Of a DNA stretch of 64,000 bases, positions 9,688 to 20,021 are shown piece by piece. The stretch comes from Mycolicibacterium fortuitum subsp. fortuitum. GTDB lineage: Bacteria > Actinomycetota > Actinomycetes > Mycobacteriales > Mycobacteriaceae. Made by a program: the position numbers and the translations under genes. The notes beneath the pieces are model-generated. The model was not told the DNA's origin. It did not search any database and saw nothing but the letters and a program-made list of their open reading frames with translations. How positions within the stretch are numbered: position 1 is the first letter of the stretch; every line of letters starts with the position of its first letter. Location of the stretch: positions 1,922,001 through 1,986,000 of the forward strand of contig NZ_AP025518.1 in the NCBI RefSeq assembly GCF_022179545.1, given 5' to 3'.

Positions 9688-9915
9688 CTAGGCGGTGAAC
9701 GCCACCTCGTAGGCCACGGCGAAGCGGCGGACGCCGTTGTTGGCGCGGAAGAGCGATCCACCGTTCTGGGACCAGGTCACCACGCGCAGCAGCCGCTTGC
9801 CCGGCGCCAGGCGCTTGGCGATGATGTCGGCGAATGCGGCGCGCAGCCGCTCCAGATCGCATGTTTCGAAGTCGCGTGCCACGCGGACATCCCACATTGT
9901 TTCTTCGACTGGCAT
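9688..9915 (-). CDS. Small hypothetical protein
   Basis: This ORF of 75 residues runs from MPVEETMWDVRVARDFETCD to VRRFAVAYEVAFTA and ends one base from the stop of the convergent membrane-protein gene. The composition is protein-like (alternating helix and strand) and it fills the space with no competing frame, but no Shine-Dalgarno sequence or clear -10 precedes the ATG and no family was recognised. It is kept as a probable small gene. Confidence 0.5.
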   Translation of the reverse strand: MPVEETMWDVRVARDFETCDLERLRAAFADIIAKRLAPGKRLLRVVTWSQNGGSLFRANNGVRRFAVAYEVAFTA

Positions 9916-10145
9916 CGGCCCAGTGTCAACCCATGGTTGAGACTATTCGCGGCATCGACACGGCGTGGCGCCAGGCAAAAAGGTTGCAATTTGATCACTC
10001 CGCGCAACCATGGGCGACGGAAAGTCGTCGAGAGGGCCGCCTGCAACCGAAGTGCTTTGAGCCCCAACGCAATGAGTCTGCTCCCCGCCATCAGGTTTAC
10101 AAATGCCCTTCCCGGGTACACCCGTTCCAAAACGAAGGAGCCGGG

Positions 10146-11255
10146 ATGGACGCGGTGGCAACCGATCTCGCGGGACGCAGGGTGCGCTTCGAGCATCACG
10201 TGCTCGAACTCGACGACGGCCTCCAGGTCGGGGTCTCGATCGGCGGGCACGGCGTGCCCATGGTTTTCCTGCACGGTCTCGGCCTCAACCGTCGGCATTA
10301 CCTGCGATTGCTCAACCGTATCGCCGCACTCGGATTTCTCGTTGTGGCAATCGACGTGGCCGGGCACGGAGATACCGTCGATTTACCTTGTGAGGCAGAC
10401 GAATTGAACGACCGCACCGATTTGGTGCTGCGCACGCTCGATGCCCTCGGTATTCGGCGCGCCGTTCTCGCCGGCCATTCGATGGGCGGTCGGATAGTCA
10501 TACAACTCGCCGCGATCGCGCCCGACCGGGTGCTTGCGGCACTGCTCATCGACGCTGCGGCAGGGGCGTCGTTCGACGCCGCCCTTGAGACGACCATGCG
10601 GTCGCCGCGGCTGATGATGCGCGCCGTGGCCGGGGCCGTCTCCGACATGTATCGCGACCCGATCTGGATGAAAGTCGCCGCTGTCAACCGGTACCTGCGC
10701 ATGCTGACCGCGGTGTCGATGGGCAGAATGCTGCCGCACACCGGTTTCGTCGGCGCCGCGCGCGCCTTGATGCGATCCGGCAAATGTGGCTCCCTACTGC
10801 GAAAGCTGCGGGATCGGGAGGTTCCGACGATGGTGCTGCACGGGGAAAGCGACGGCATCGTGCCGTTCGAGTGCGCCGTGGAACTGGCGGATGAGGCCGA
10901 CGCGACGCTGTACCGGATACCCGGCGCCTACCATTCCTGGCTGATCAACGATCCGTGGCGGGGCGCCGATGCGGTGCGTCAACTGCTCGATCGCGAACTC
11001 GGTGCAGCCCTGCGTCGGGAGGCCACGGCGGCCGGCCTGAACGATTGGCGCGACGCCCAGGCGTGGGAGACGGCGTTGATCGAACCCGGTGCGTGGGTGC
11101 ATCGGCTCACCGCCGGAGCCAAATCGATCGGGGCTGGCCGGCGGCAACGTGTCGAGCGCGTCGAGATGGAGCTGATCCGTCGGGCATCAAAGGAGGTTGT
11201 GCGGATCACCGCGGCTCGCACGGCCAGAAGAAGGCGGGTCGCACGCCCGGCCTGA
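10146..11255 (+). CDS. Alpha/beta-hydrolase
   Basis: This 369-residue protein belongs to the alpha/beta-hydrolase superfamily. The oxyanion region is VFLHGLGLN, the nucleophile elbow is AGHSMGGR with Ser112, the acid is likely the aspartate of LHGESDGIVPFE, and the histidine lies in GAYHSWLIND. The last 90 residues form a basic, arginine-rich tail that is not part of the usual fold and might bind a membrane or nucleic acid. The start ATG follows AAGGAG (10135-10140) by 5 nt. The 230 bp upstream (9916-10145) hold no recognisable gene. The substrate is unknown. Confidence 0.88.
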   Translation: MDAVATDLAGRRVRFEHHVLELDDGLQVGVSIGGHGVPMVFLHGLGLNRRHYLRLLNRIAALGFLVVAIDVAGHGDTVDLPCEADELNDRTDLVLRTLDALGIRRAVLAGHSMGGRIVIQLAAIAPDRVLAALLIDAAAGASFDAALETTMRSPRLMMRAVAGAVSDMYRDPIWMKVAAVNRYLRMLTAVSMGRMLPHTGFVGAARALMRSGKCGSLLRKLRDREVPTMVLHGESDGIVPFECAVELADEADATLYRIPGAYHSWLINDPWRGADAVRQLLDRELGAALRREATAAGLNDWRDAQAWETALIEPGAWVHRLTAGAKSIGAGRRQRVERVEMELIRRASKEVVRITAARTARRRRVARPA

Positions 11256-11260
11256 GGATT

Positions 11261-11899
11261 TCACGGCCGCGCAGAACTCTCCCAGAGTTGTGCGACAGAC
11301 AGACCGCACTCGGCGAGCATCCGGCGCAGCAACGGCAGGCTCAGCCCGATCACATTGGACGGGTCTCCGTCGATGCCGTCGATGAACCAGCCACCGAGTC
11401 CGTCGAGTGTGAAACCGCCCGCGACACCGAGTGGTTCACCGCTCTGGAGATATGCCTCCAGATCCGCTTCCGACGGAGAGCCGAAATGCACTGCGGTGAC
11501 ACCGGTGTCGGCGAGCCGATGAGTGACGGCGCCCTCGCGGACGACGAGCACCGCATGGCCCGAGTGCAGCTGAGCAGTCCGGCCGGACATGGCCTGCCAC
11601 TGCTTACGCGCGGTGTCGACGTCTCCGGGCTTGCCACACAACTGGCCGTCGAGAAGCAGCATCGAATCGCAGCCGATGACGACACAGTCCGATGCGACCG
11701 CCGCGGGCAGGTGGGCGAAAACCTCGTCGGCCTTGGCGGCGGCCAGCCCGCTGACCACGGTTTCCGGTGGCGAGCCGGCCAATGACGCCATCACGGCGTC
11801 CTCGTCGACACCGGAGACCACCACCAATGGATCGAGGCCGGCCTGGCGCAGAACGCCAAGCCGGCCTGTCGATGCCGAACCCAGGACGACCCGGGTCAT
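11261..11899 (-). CDS. maf: Maf-like nucleoside triphosphate pyrophosphatase
   Basis: This 212-residue Maf/HAM1-like enzyme hydrolyses non-canonical or modified nucleotides to the monophosphate and is associated with septum control. Family features are the N-terminal [20 protein letters not shown] with the serine/arginine cluster, the acidic segment [19 protein letters not shown], and [20 protein letters not shown] near the C-terminus with [13 protein letters not shown]. It is the last gene of the accD5-accE5-maf unit, 11 nt after accE5, an order conserved in mycobacteria. Confidence 0.93.
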   Translation of the reverse strand: MTRVVLGSASTGRLGVLRQAGLDPLVVVSGVDEDAVMASLAGSPPETVVSGLAAAKADEVFAHLPAAVASDCVVIGCDSMLLLDGQLCGKPGDVDTARKQWQAMSGRTAQLHSGHAVLVVREGAVTHRLADTGVTAVHFGSPSEADLEAYLQSGEPLGVAGGFTLDGLGGWFIDGIDGDPSNVIGLSLPLLRRMLAECGLSVAQLWESSARP

Positions 11900-11910
11900 C
11901 TAGCGGCTCA

Positions 11911-13811
<1,901 letters not shown>

Positions 13812-13831
13812 TCACGATGCTATCGGTAACC

Positions 13832-13848
13832 CTAAGACTGGTCTAAGA
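13832..13848 (-). promoter_or_regulatory. Putative acc operator, accD5 copy
   Basis: On the coding strand the element is TCTTAGACCAGTCTTAG, 23 nt before the accD5 ATG and near-identical in pattern to the one before accA3 (6605-6623). A -35-like TTAGAC inside it is followed, 18 nt later, by TAGCAT, so it would overlap the accD5 promoter. Confidence 0.45.
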
Positions 13849-13921
13849 GAGGTGGGGGTGGCGCGCGTCACTCCGGTAGGTGCTGTGTGCTGTGGCCTGA
13901 CGTCGGCACGGGCCTTGCGCC

Positions 13922-13927
13922 TACGCT
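13922..13927 (+). promoter_or_regulatory. -10 element TACGCT for the PucR-type gene
   Basis: TACGCT ends 7 nt before the ATG at 13935 with no Shine-Dalgarno sequence, the spacing of a leaderless transcript. Confidence 0.5.
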
Positions 13928-13934
13928 CTCGACC

Positions 13935-15077
13935 ATGACCACCGGGCCGCTCGGGCTGTCCGAACTGGGCACCGATCCCGCATCGGTGCTGCGGCTCGTC
14001 GCGCAATTCGATGCGCTGGAGGAGCAGGAAGTCAACGCCGACGCTGTCGTACGGTTTGCCGCGTTGACGGCAGGATGCCCGGTCGGGGTCCGTTGGCCCG
14101 GCGGCACCGTCGTCCGCTACGACGCGTCCGGACGTCTCGATCCGATCGATGCCACCGCCGCGCCGGCGTCAGATGGGCACGAGACCGTGGTCTGGGTGGA
14201 ACGTCACGACACCGGCCATCCTTTGGACGAGGTTCTGCTCGACCGGCTCAGGCGGGTGCTGGGCCGCGTCGCAGTGCAGACCGGAGTAAGTGGTACCCCG
14301 CACCTCGGCGACCCCGCGCTGTTGGAGGTCGTGCTGTCGGCCAAGGAGCACCGCGAGGACCGGGCCAGGGCCATCCGGTTGTTGGGGCTCGACGAGACCC
14401 GGCCCACGTGCGTGCTGGCGGCATCCGGTCATTCGCCGCGCGAGACGGTGCGGCTGATCACCGGTGAACTGCCGGCGCCCGCGGTGAGGTCTGCGGTCAT
14501 CGGCAATGCGACGGCCATCGTGTGCCAGGGCTCCTTCGACATGCGCGAGTTCTCGGATCGCCTGGAGCGCGTCATCGTCGAACAATTCCCGACGGTGGTG
14601 AACACCGGCACGGCGTCGGGGCCGTGGGTCGGAATCGGTTCCGTGGGCAACGCTTTCAGCGCGTCGACCTCCTGGCACGAAGCCGTGCGCGCGTTGCGGT
14701 TCGCCTCATCGACCGGATTCGGCAGGCGCGTGGTGGCCTACGAACGGCTCAGCTCGCTGGAGCTCCTGGCCGACCTTCCGATCGATCGAGTGCGACGCAA
14801 CCGAGATGTCGCCCGTATCAACGAGATTGCGTCATCTCCTGCCGGGGATCTCGACGTGCAGACCACCGAGGCATTCTTCGTATACGGCTCGCTGCGGCGC
14901 ACCGCCGCCGAACTACACGTGCACCACAGCACCGTGGCGGCCCGCCTGGCGCGGGTGCAGGCGGCGATGGGGTGGGATTTCGAGGATCCGGTGGACCGCT
15001 TTCTGGGCACGCTGGTGCTCATGGTGCGGCGGATTTCGATGTCCTCGGCCGAGCTCGCCGACGCGGACCTGCTGTAG
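13935..15077 (+). CDS. PucR/CdaR-type transcriptional regulator
   Basis: This 380-residue protein ends with the PucR-type helix-turn-helix: TTEAFFVYGSLRRTAAELHV followed by HHSTVAARLARVQAAMGWD. The central part, including WVGIGSVGNAFSASTSWHEA and VRALRFASSTGFGRRVVAYE, matches the GGDEF-like regulatory domain of the CdaR/PucR family. Such proteins respond to catabolic substrates. It opens the inserted segment between accD5 and birA and is therefore a likely regulator of the downstream oxygenase operon; that is inference from position. The ATG at 13935 is preferred over a GTG 16 codons upstream because of the -10 element. Confidence 0.88.
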   Translation: MTTGPLGLSELGTDPASVLRLVAQFDALEEQEVNADAVVRFAALTAGCPVGVRWPGGTVVRYDASGRLDPIDATAAPASDGHETVVWVERHDTGHPLDEVLLDRLRRVLGRVAVQTGVSGTPHLGDPALLEVVLSAKEHREDRARAIRLLGLDETRPTCVLAASGHSPRETVRLITGELPAPAVRSAVIGNATAIVCQGSFDMREFSDRLERVIVEQFPTVVNTGTASGPWVGIGSVGNAFSASTSWHEAVRALRFASSTGFGRRVVAYERLSSLELLADLPIDRVRRNRDVARINEIASSPAGDLDVQTTEAFFVYGSLRRTAAELHVHHSTVAARLARVQAAMGWDFEDPVDRFLGTLVLMVRRISMSSAELADADLL

Positions 15078-15119
15078 AGCGTGGGTCCAGAAATCCCGCG
15101 AGATCAACGCTGTGGTTGC

Positions 15120-16001
15120 TCACGCCGCCGGCAAACAGCCATGGCGTTGTTTTCGGCGTCCGGGCGGCCAGCCCCGGGATACTAGGGCGGCGTGGACCTG
15201 AGCGACGATGTCCTCGCCTCGGTCTTCCTTGATGACATGGATGACGTGCCAGCCGAGCCTGTGCAGCACCCGGTTCACCTGGACGTCGAGCACATACTGC
15301 CGACGACTCGTGAGGTGCTGCTCGCCGTCATACTCGGCCCCTACCTTGAACTGCTCCCAGCACATGTCGATCCGGCGGACGTACTGCCCGGACTCGTCAT
15401 AGACCACGAATTGTGTTGTGGGTCGGGGTAGTCCGGCGTTGATGAACAACAGCCGGAGCCGTGTCTCCGGCGGAGATTCGGCGCCGGCGTCGGCCAATGA
15501 CAGCGCCACCCGCAGCTGTCGCATGCCCCGGGCGCCCGCGTGACGGTTCGCTATGAGCGCGACATCCTCAAGGGCGACCGGGCAGGCTTTCATCAGCGCG
15601 TCGATTCGTTCGACGGCACGCTTTGTTGACAGGTGACGGCCGAGGTCGAAGACAGTGCGAGCGGGTGTGGTGACGCGAATTCCTGCGATGGTCATGATCT
15701 CGTCGTCGTGCAGAGTTTCCCGACGCACGATGAGCCCGCGCTGACGCCTCACCGTCGCGATGAGTTCGACCGGGACGTCGTCGTCGACCCATCGCGCCCC
15801 GTGCATCGGAGAAGCGGCCACGCCCGCAATCACGGCGTCAGCCGATGTGAACGCCGCGCCGACAACCCTGTCACGCAGGCATACCTCATGATCGCGGGGC
15901 ACATAGACATCGCGATAGATCCGCCGATACCGACTGCGCAGCTGCCCTCTGGTGAGCAGGCCGGCTGCCGCAGCCTCACTTCCGAGTAACGGAACACGCA
16001 C
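15120..16001 (-). CDS. DUF559/AbiEi-like hypothetical protein
   Basis: This protein of about 293 residues is of a type that recurs in mycobacterial genomes. The N-terminus LLGSEAAAAGLLTRGQLRSR followed by YRRIYRDVYVP resembles the winged-helix start of AbiEi-type antitoxins. The middle holds GIRVTTPARTVFDLGRHLS, and the end, FKVGAEYDGEQHLTSRRQYV followed by RLGWHVIHVIKEDRGE, resembles the DUF559/Vsr-like nuclease fold with its D/E-x-Q motif. No toxin partner is adjacent, so a toxin-antitoxin role is not supported. The start is uncertain: GTG at 16001 opens the conserved part, while ATG at 16088 is an in-frame alternative. It is divergent from the following operon. Confidence 0.75.
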   Translation of the reverse strand: MRVPLLGSEAAAAGLLTRGQLRSRYRRIYRDVYVPRDHEVCLRDRVVGAAFTSADAVIAGVAASPMHGARWVDDDVPVELIATVRRQRGLIVRRETLHDDEIMTIAGIRVTTPARTVFDLGRHLSTKRAVERIDALMKACPVALEDVALIANRHAGARGMRQLRVALSLADAGAESPPETRLRLLFINAGLPRPTTQFVVYDESGQYVRRIDMCWEQFKVGAEYDGEQHLTSRRQYVLDVQVNRVLHRLGWHVIHVIKEDRGEDIVAQVHAALVSRGWPPGRRKQRHGCLPAA

Positions 16002-16130
16002 ATCTGTTGGACGCGAGCCGCCGCGATTCGGCTCCGCGGCCGCTCGAAAACAACGCAGTGGTCGCTCAGAACGCCGCGGAACGACCATAGTGATGCTCTC
16101 GGCGGCTGGGGCCCCACCAACCAGACGGTT

Positions 16131-16158
16131 GTCGGGCGAACTGGCGCAATCGCCCGAC
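16131..16158. repeat. 9-bp perfect inverted repeat upstream of the catabolic operon
   Basis: GTCGGGCGA (16131-16139) and TCGCCCGAC (16150-16158) are perfect inverted repeats with a 10-bp spacer. They lie 77 bp before the first operon gene and upstream of the divergent DUF559-like gene, a typical operator position. A small TTGGCCAA palindrome follows at 16186-16193. Confidence 0.5.
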
Positions 16159-16235
16159 GCACGGCGGGTGACCACCATCACCCCATTGGCCAAGATTGCG
16201 GTGCAGCTCACAACAGCCCGATCAAAGGAGCCGAC

Positions 16236-16799
16236 ATGGCGATCATCGACCCGACAAAGACGTGGGTTCCCGTGGAGGAGCGTCTGGCCGTCACCACCAA
16301 CGAGCGTCACCGTCAGGTGCTCAGCATCGTTCTGGAGCACATGAAGGCCGAGGCCGAGCCGGACATGGAACGCCTGATGGCCACCTTGGCCCCGAATCCG
16401 GATTACCACTTCTGGTACGCCAACGCCGATATGGGCCCCAAGACCACCGAGGGAGTGCGTGCCTACTACGAGGCATTCGTCGCCAGCGGTGCCAACCACC
16501 TCGTTTTCGAGATCGATCGCCTTGCCGTCGACGATGATCTGGTGATGACCGAAGGCTGGATGAAGATGATCTATCCGGGTGCGGCCGCCCAGGCGATCGG
16601 CGTCGAGGTCGACGACCCGGACGGCGACTACCTGCTGCTGTTCCGCCAGCTCATCAACTGGCCGATCGACGCCGACGGCCTGATCATCGGCGAGGACGCC
16701 TACCAGACCGGCCCGGTCAGCGTGACCAAGCTGAGCCAGGACGACCTGCCGCAGGCCTACATCGACCAGAAGCGCGCTGCCGCCGAAGCCCATGCCTGA
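16236..16799 (+). CDS. NTF2/SnoaL-like protein
   Basis: This 187-residue protein of the NTF2-like cone fold shows a helical N-terminus (ERHRQVLSIVLEHMKAEAEP), the pocket region YHFWYANADMGPKTTEGVRA followed by YYEAFVASGANHLVFEID, then a beta-sheet with DLVMTEGWMKMIYPG. Members include steroid isomerase, dehydratases and polyketide cyclases. Here a role on the same polycyclic substrate as the downstream enzymes is likely. AAAGGAG about 6 nt before the ATG is a strong ribosome-binding site. The stop overlaps the acyl-CoA synthetase start by 8 bp, so it is the first gene of a coupled operon. Confidence 0.88.
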   Translation: MAIIDPTKTWVPVEERLAVTTNERHRQVLSIVLEHMKAEAEPDMERLMATLAPNPDYHFWYANADMGPKTTEGVRAYYEAFVASGANHLVFEIDRLAVDDDLVMTEGWMKMIYPGAAAQAIGVEVDDPDGDYLLLFRQLINWPIDADGLIIGEDAYQTGPVSVTKLSQDDLPQAYIDQKRAAAEAHA

Positions 16800-18450
16800 C
16801 GTTCGGACCGACATCGCCTCGCTGCTGCTCGACCGGGTCGGCGACCAGCACCTGGGCCTGCGCACCCGCGACCGGGACTGGACCTGGGACGAGGTGGTCG
16901 CCGAATCCGCCGCCCGCGGCGCGCTGGCGGAGGCGATGCGGGTTGACGGTCCGCTGCACGTCGGCGTGCTGTTGGACAACGTGCCGGACTTCCTGTTCTG
17001 GCTGGGGGGTGCCGCGCTGGTCGGGGCGACCATCGTCGGGATCAACCCGACCCGGGGCGCCGCCGAGCTGGCAGCCGAAATCCGGCTTGCCGATTGCCAA
17101 TTGATCGTCACCGACACCGCGGGCGCGCAGCGTCTGCGTGATCTCGACCTCGGTCTGACGCGGGAGCGGTTCCTGGTGGTCGACGGCCCGGACTACGCAG
17201 CGCAGGTCGATGCACACCGCGTCGCCCCCACGGCTTCACCGAAAGTGACCGAAGACTCTCTGATGCTGCTGTTGTTCACCTCGGGAACGACGGGCGCCTC
17301 CAAGGCCGTCATCTGCAGCCAGGGCCGGCTGGCCCGCATCGCCTATGCGGCCGCAGAGAAGTTCGGCCACGTGCGAGAAGACGTGGAGTACTGCTGCATG
17401 CCGCTGTTCCACGGCAACGCCATCATGGCGCTGTGGGCACCGGCGTTGTCCGTCGGGGCCACGGTCTGCCTGACGCCCTCCTTCTCGGCGTCCGGATTCC
17501 TGCCGGATGTGCGCTATTTCGGTGCCACCTTCTTCACGTATGTAGGCAAGGCGCTCGGCTATCTGATGGCCACGCCGGAACGGCCCGACGATGCCGACAA
17601 TCCGTTGGTCCGCGGCTTCGGAACCGAAGCATCCCCCGACGACCAGAACGAATTCCGGCGCCGGTTCGACGCAGAGCTGTTCGAGGGCTACGGCTCAAGC
17701 GAAGGCGGAGGGGCCGTGGTGCTGGCTCCCGACATGCCGCCGGGTGCCCTGGGTCGCCCGGCCCATGACGGGGTGGCGATCATCGATCCTGAATCGCTGA
17801 AGGATTGTGTCCCAGCGGTTTTCGATCAGCATGGCAGGGTGCTCAACCCGGATGACGCGGTGGGGGAGATCGTCGACAAGTTCGGCACCCGTACGTTCGA
17901 GGGTTATTACAAGAACGACGAGGCCAACGCCGAACGCATCCGCAACGGCTGGTACTGGACGGGTGATCTGGGCTATCTCGACGAGCAGGGGTTCATCTAC
18001 TTCGCCGGGCGGCGCGGCGACTGGATCCGGGTGGATGGCGAGAACACCTCGGCGCTCAACATCGAGCGTGTGTTGCGCCGCCATCCCGAGGTGGTGGCGG
18101 CAGGGGCCTACGCCGTGCCCGATCCGCGATCGGGTGATCAGGTGATGGCGGCCATCGAGGTGGCCGATCCCGACGGCTTCGACGCCGCGGCGTTCGTGTC
18201 CTACCTCAGCAGTCAGGAAGACCTTGGCGCCAAGGCCATTCCGCGGTTCCTGCGGGTATCGAAGAACCTTCCTGTCACCGGGTCCAACAAGGTACTGAAA
18301 CGCCAGCTGCAGAAGGAACGCTGGCGCACCGACGAGGTGGTGTACCGCTGGGCGGGACGCGGTGAGCCCGTGTATCGAGCCATGGGCGACGATGACAAAA
18401 AGTCGCTGGACGATGAGTTCGCGAAGTACGGGAGGCAGCGTTACCTATGA
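16792..18450 (+). CDS. Acyl-CoA synthetase (class I adenylate-forming, FadD-like)
   Basis: This 552-residue ligase activates a carboxylic acid to its CoA ester through an acyl-AMP. The P-loop-like A3 motif is LLLFTSGTTGASKAVICSQG, the A5 region contains LFEGYGSSEGGG, the hinge is YLDEQGFIYFAGRRGDWIRV, and the catalytic lysine is in PVTGSNKVLKRQLQKERW. The segment DGENTSALNIERVLRRHPEV resembles steroid-acid ligases of the FadD17 group, so a side-chain or ring carboxylate of a steroid or terpenoid is a plausible substrate. The gene overlaps both neighbours (8 bp before, ATGA after). Confidence 0.92.
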   Translation: MPDVRTDIASLLLDRVGDQHLGLRTRDRDWTWDEVVAESAARGALAEAMRVDGPLHVGVLLDNVPDFLFWLGGAALVGATIVGINPTRGAAELAAEIRLADCQLIVTDTAGAQRLRDLDLGLTRERFLVVDGPDYAAQVDAHRVAPTASPKVTEDSLMLLLFTSGTTGASKAVICSQGRLARIAYAAAEKFGHVREDVEYCCMPLFHGNAIMALWAPALSVGATVCLTPSFSASGFLPDVRYFGATFFTYVGKALGYLMATPERPDDADNPLVRGFGTEASPDDQNEFRRRFDAELFEGYGSSEGGGAVVLAPDMPPGALGRPAHDGVAIIDPESLKDCVPAVFDQHGRVLNPDDAVGEIVDKFGTRTFEGYYKNDEANAERIRNGWYWTGDLGYLDEQGFIYFAGRRGDWIRVDGENTSALNIERVLRRHPEVVAAGAYAVPDPRSGDQVMAAIEVADPDGFDAAAFVSYLSSQEDLGAKAIPRFLRVSKNLPVTGSNKVLKRQLQKERWRTDEVVYRWAGRGEPVYRAMGDDDKKSLDDEFAKYGRQRYL

Positions 18451-19991
18451 AGTGGGCCGACGAATGTGATGTCCTGGTCGCGGGGTCCGGCGGTGGTGGC
18501 GTCACCGGCGCATACACCGCCGCCCGCGAAGGGCTGTCGGTGATCCTGGTCGAGGCCAGCGACAAATTCGGGGGCACCACAGCGTATTCCGGTGGTGGCG
18601 GGGTGTGGTTCCCGTGCAACCCGGTGCTCACCCGCGCCGGCACCGACGACACCATCGAGGATGCGCTGGAGTACTACCACGCCGTCGTCGGGGACCGGAC
18701 CCCTCGGGAGCTGCAGGAGACCTACGTCCGTGGCGGCGCCGGGCTGATCGAGTACCTGGAAGCTGACGCCTTTCTGAAGTTCGCCCCGATGCCGTGGCCC
18801 GACTACTTCGGCAAGGCGCCCAAGGCCCGCACCGACGGTCAACGTCATATCGCGGCGCGTCCGCTCAGGGTCGAGAAGGCCCCGCACCTGCGGGAGTTGG
18901 TACGCGGCCCGCTCGACGCCGACCGGCTCGGCGCCGAACAGCCCGACGACTATTTCATCGGCGGCCGGGCGTTGATCGCCCGGTTCCTCAAAGCCATCGA
19001 GCAGTACCAGAATGCCTCGCTTCGGCTCAACACCCCGTTGGTCGAGTTGGTCGTCGAGGACGGCATCGTGACGGGCGCGATCGTCGAAACCGACGGTGAG
19101 CGCAAGGCCATCCGGGCCCGGCGCGGTGTGCTGCTCGCCGCGGGCGGCTTCGAGGGCAACGACGACCTGCGCCGCGAATACGGTGTGCCGGGCGTCGCAC
19201 GCGACACCATGGGGCCGCCGGCCAACCTCGGGCATGCGCACCAGGCAGCGATCGCCGTCGGCGCCGACGTCGACCTGATGGAGCAGGCCTGGTGGTCACC
19301 TGGAATGACCCACCCCGACGGGCGCTCGGCGTTCGCGCTGTGGTTCACCGGCGGCATCTTCGTCGACCAGAACGGACGGCGTTTCGTCAACGAGTCGGCG
19401 GCTTATGACCGGATCGGCCGTGCGATCCTGCCGCGGTTGGCCGACGGGTCGATGACGTTGCCGTACTGGATGATCTACGACGACCGGGAGGGGGAAATCC
19501 CTCCCGTCAAGGCCACCAACGTATCGATGGTCGACACACAGCAATACGTCGACGCCGGCTTGTGGCACACGGCCGACACCCTCGAAGAGCTGGCCGCGAA
19601 GATCGGTGTCCCCGCCGAGAACCTGGTCGCCACCGTGGAGCGTTTCAACGAATTCGTCGTCGCCGGCACCGACGAGGATTTCGGGCGTGGCGACGAGGCC
19701 TACGACCGGGCCTTCTCGGGCGGTGCGTCCCCGCTCGTCGCGATCGAGAAGGGCCCTTTCCACGCCGCTGCGTTCGGCATTTCCGATCTGGGCACAAAGG
19801 GGGGATTGCGTACCGACACCGCAGCCCGGGTACTCGACACCGACGGTCAGGTGATCGCAGGACTGTACGCGGCGGGAAACACGATGGCCGCCCCCAGCGG
19901 CACCGCCTACCCGGGCGGCGGAAATCCGATCGGAACCAGCATGCTGTTCAGCCACCTCGCGGTGAAAGACATGTTAGGGATGGACTTGTGA
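18447..19991 (+). CDS. FAD-dependent 3-ketosteroid dehydrogenase-like flavoprotein
   Basis: This 514-residue protein belongs to the succinate dehydrogenase/fumarate reductase flavoprotein superfamily and is most like KstD-type dehydrogenases. The dinucleotide fold is CDVLVAGSGGGGVTGAYTAA with the family signature GGTTAYSGGGGVWFPCNPVL. The C-terminal cap is GNTMAAPSGTAYPGGGNPIG followed by TSMLFSHLA, where the tyrosine sits at the position of a KstD catalytic tyrosine. KstD introduces the 1,2 double bond in ring A; with the Rieske oxygenase encoded next it could open a steroid-like B ring. The true substrate is unproven. The start is coupled to the ligase by ATGA. Confidence 0.9.
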   Translation: MKWADECDVLVAGSGGGGVTGAYTAAREGLSVILVEASDKFGGTTAYSGGGGVWFPCNPVLTRAGTDDTIEDALEYYHAVVGDRTPRELQETYVRGGAGLIEYLEADAFLKFAPMPWPDYFGKAPKARTDGQRHIAARPLRVEKAPHLRELVRGPLDADRLGAEQPDDYFIGGRALIARFLKAIEQYQNASLRLNTPLVELVVEDGIVTGAIVETDGERKAIRARRGVLLAAGGFEGNDDLRREYGVPGVARDTMGPPANLGHAHQAAIAVGADVDLMEQAWWSPGMTHPDGRSAFALWFTGGIFVDQNGRRFVNESAAYDRIGRAILPRLADGSMTLPYWMIYDDREGEIPPVKATNVSMVDTQQYVDAGLWHTADTLEELAAKIGVPAENLVATVERFNEFVVAGTDEDFGRGDEAYDRAFSGGASPLVAIEKGPFHAAAFGISDLGTKGGLRTDTAARVLDTDGQVIAGLYAAGNTMAAPSGTAYPGGGNPIGTSMLFSHLAVKDMLGMDL

Positions 19992-20021
19992 TGAGCGCTT
20001 GCGCGAAGAATCGAGGTAGCG

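Noticed and set aside
15120..16001. Toxin-antitoxin system at the DUF559/AbiEi-like gene
   Set aside because: No toxin gene of any kind lies next to it; both flanks are the regulator and the catabolic operon.
16002..17117. N-terminal extension of the DUF559-like gene through the operon region
   Set aside because: The extension would run antisense through the NTF2 and ligase genes and has low-complexity Ser/Arg content. The conserved start lies at 16001, or at most 16088.
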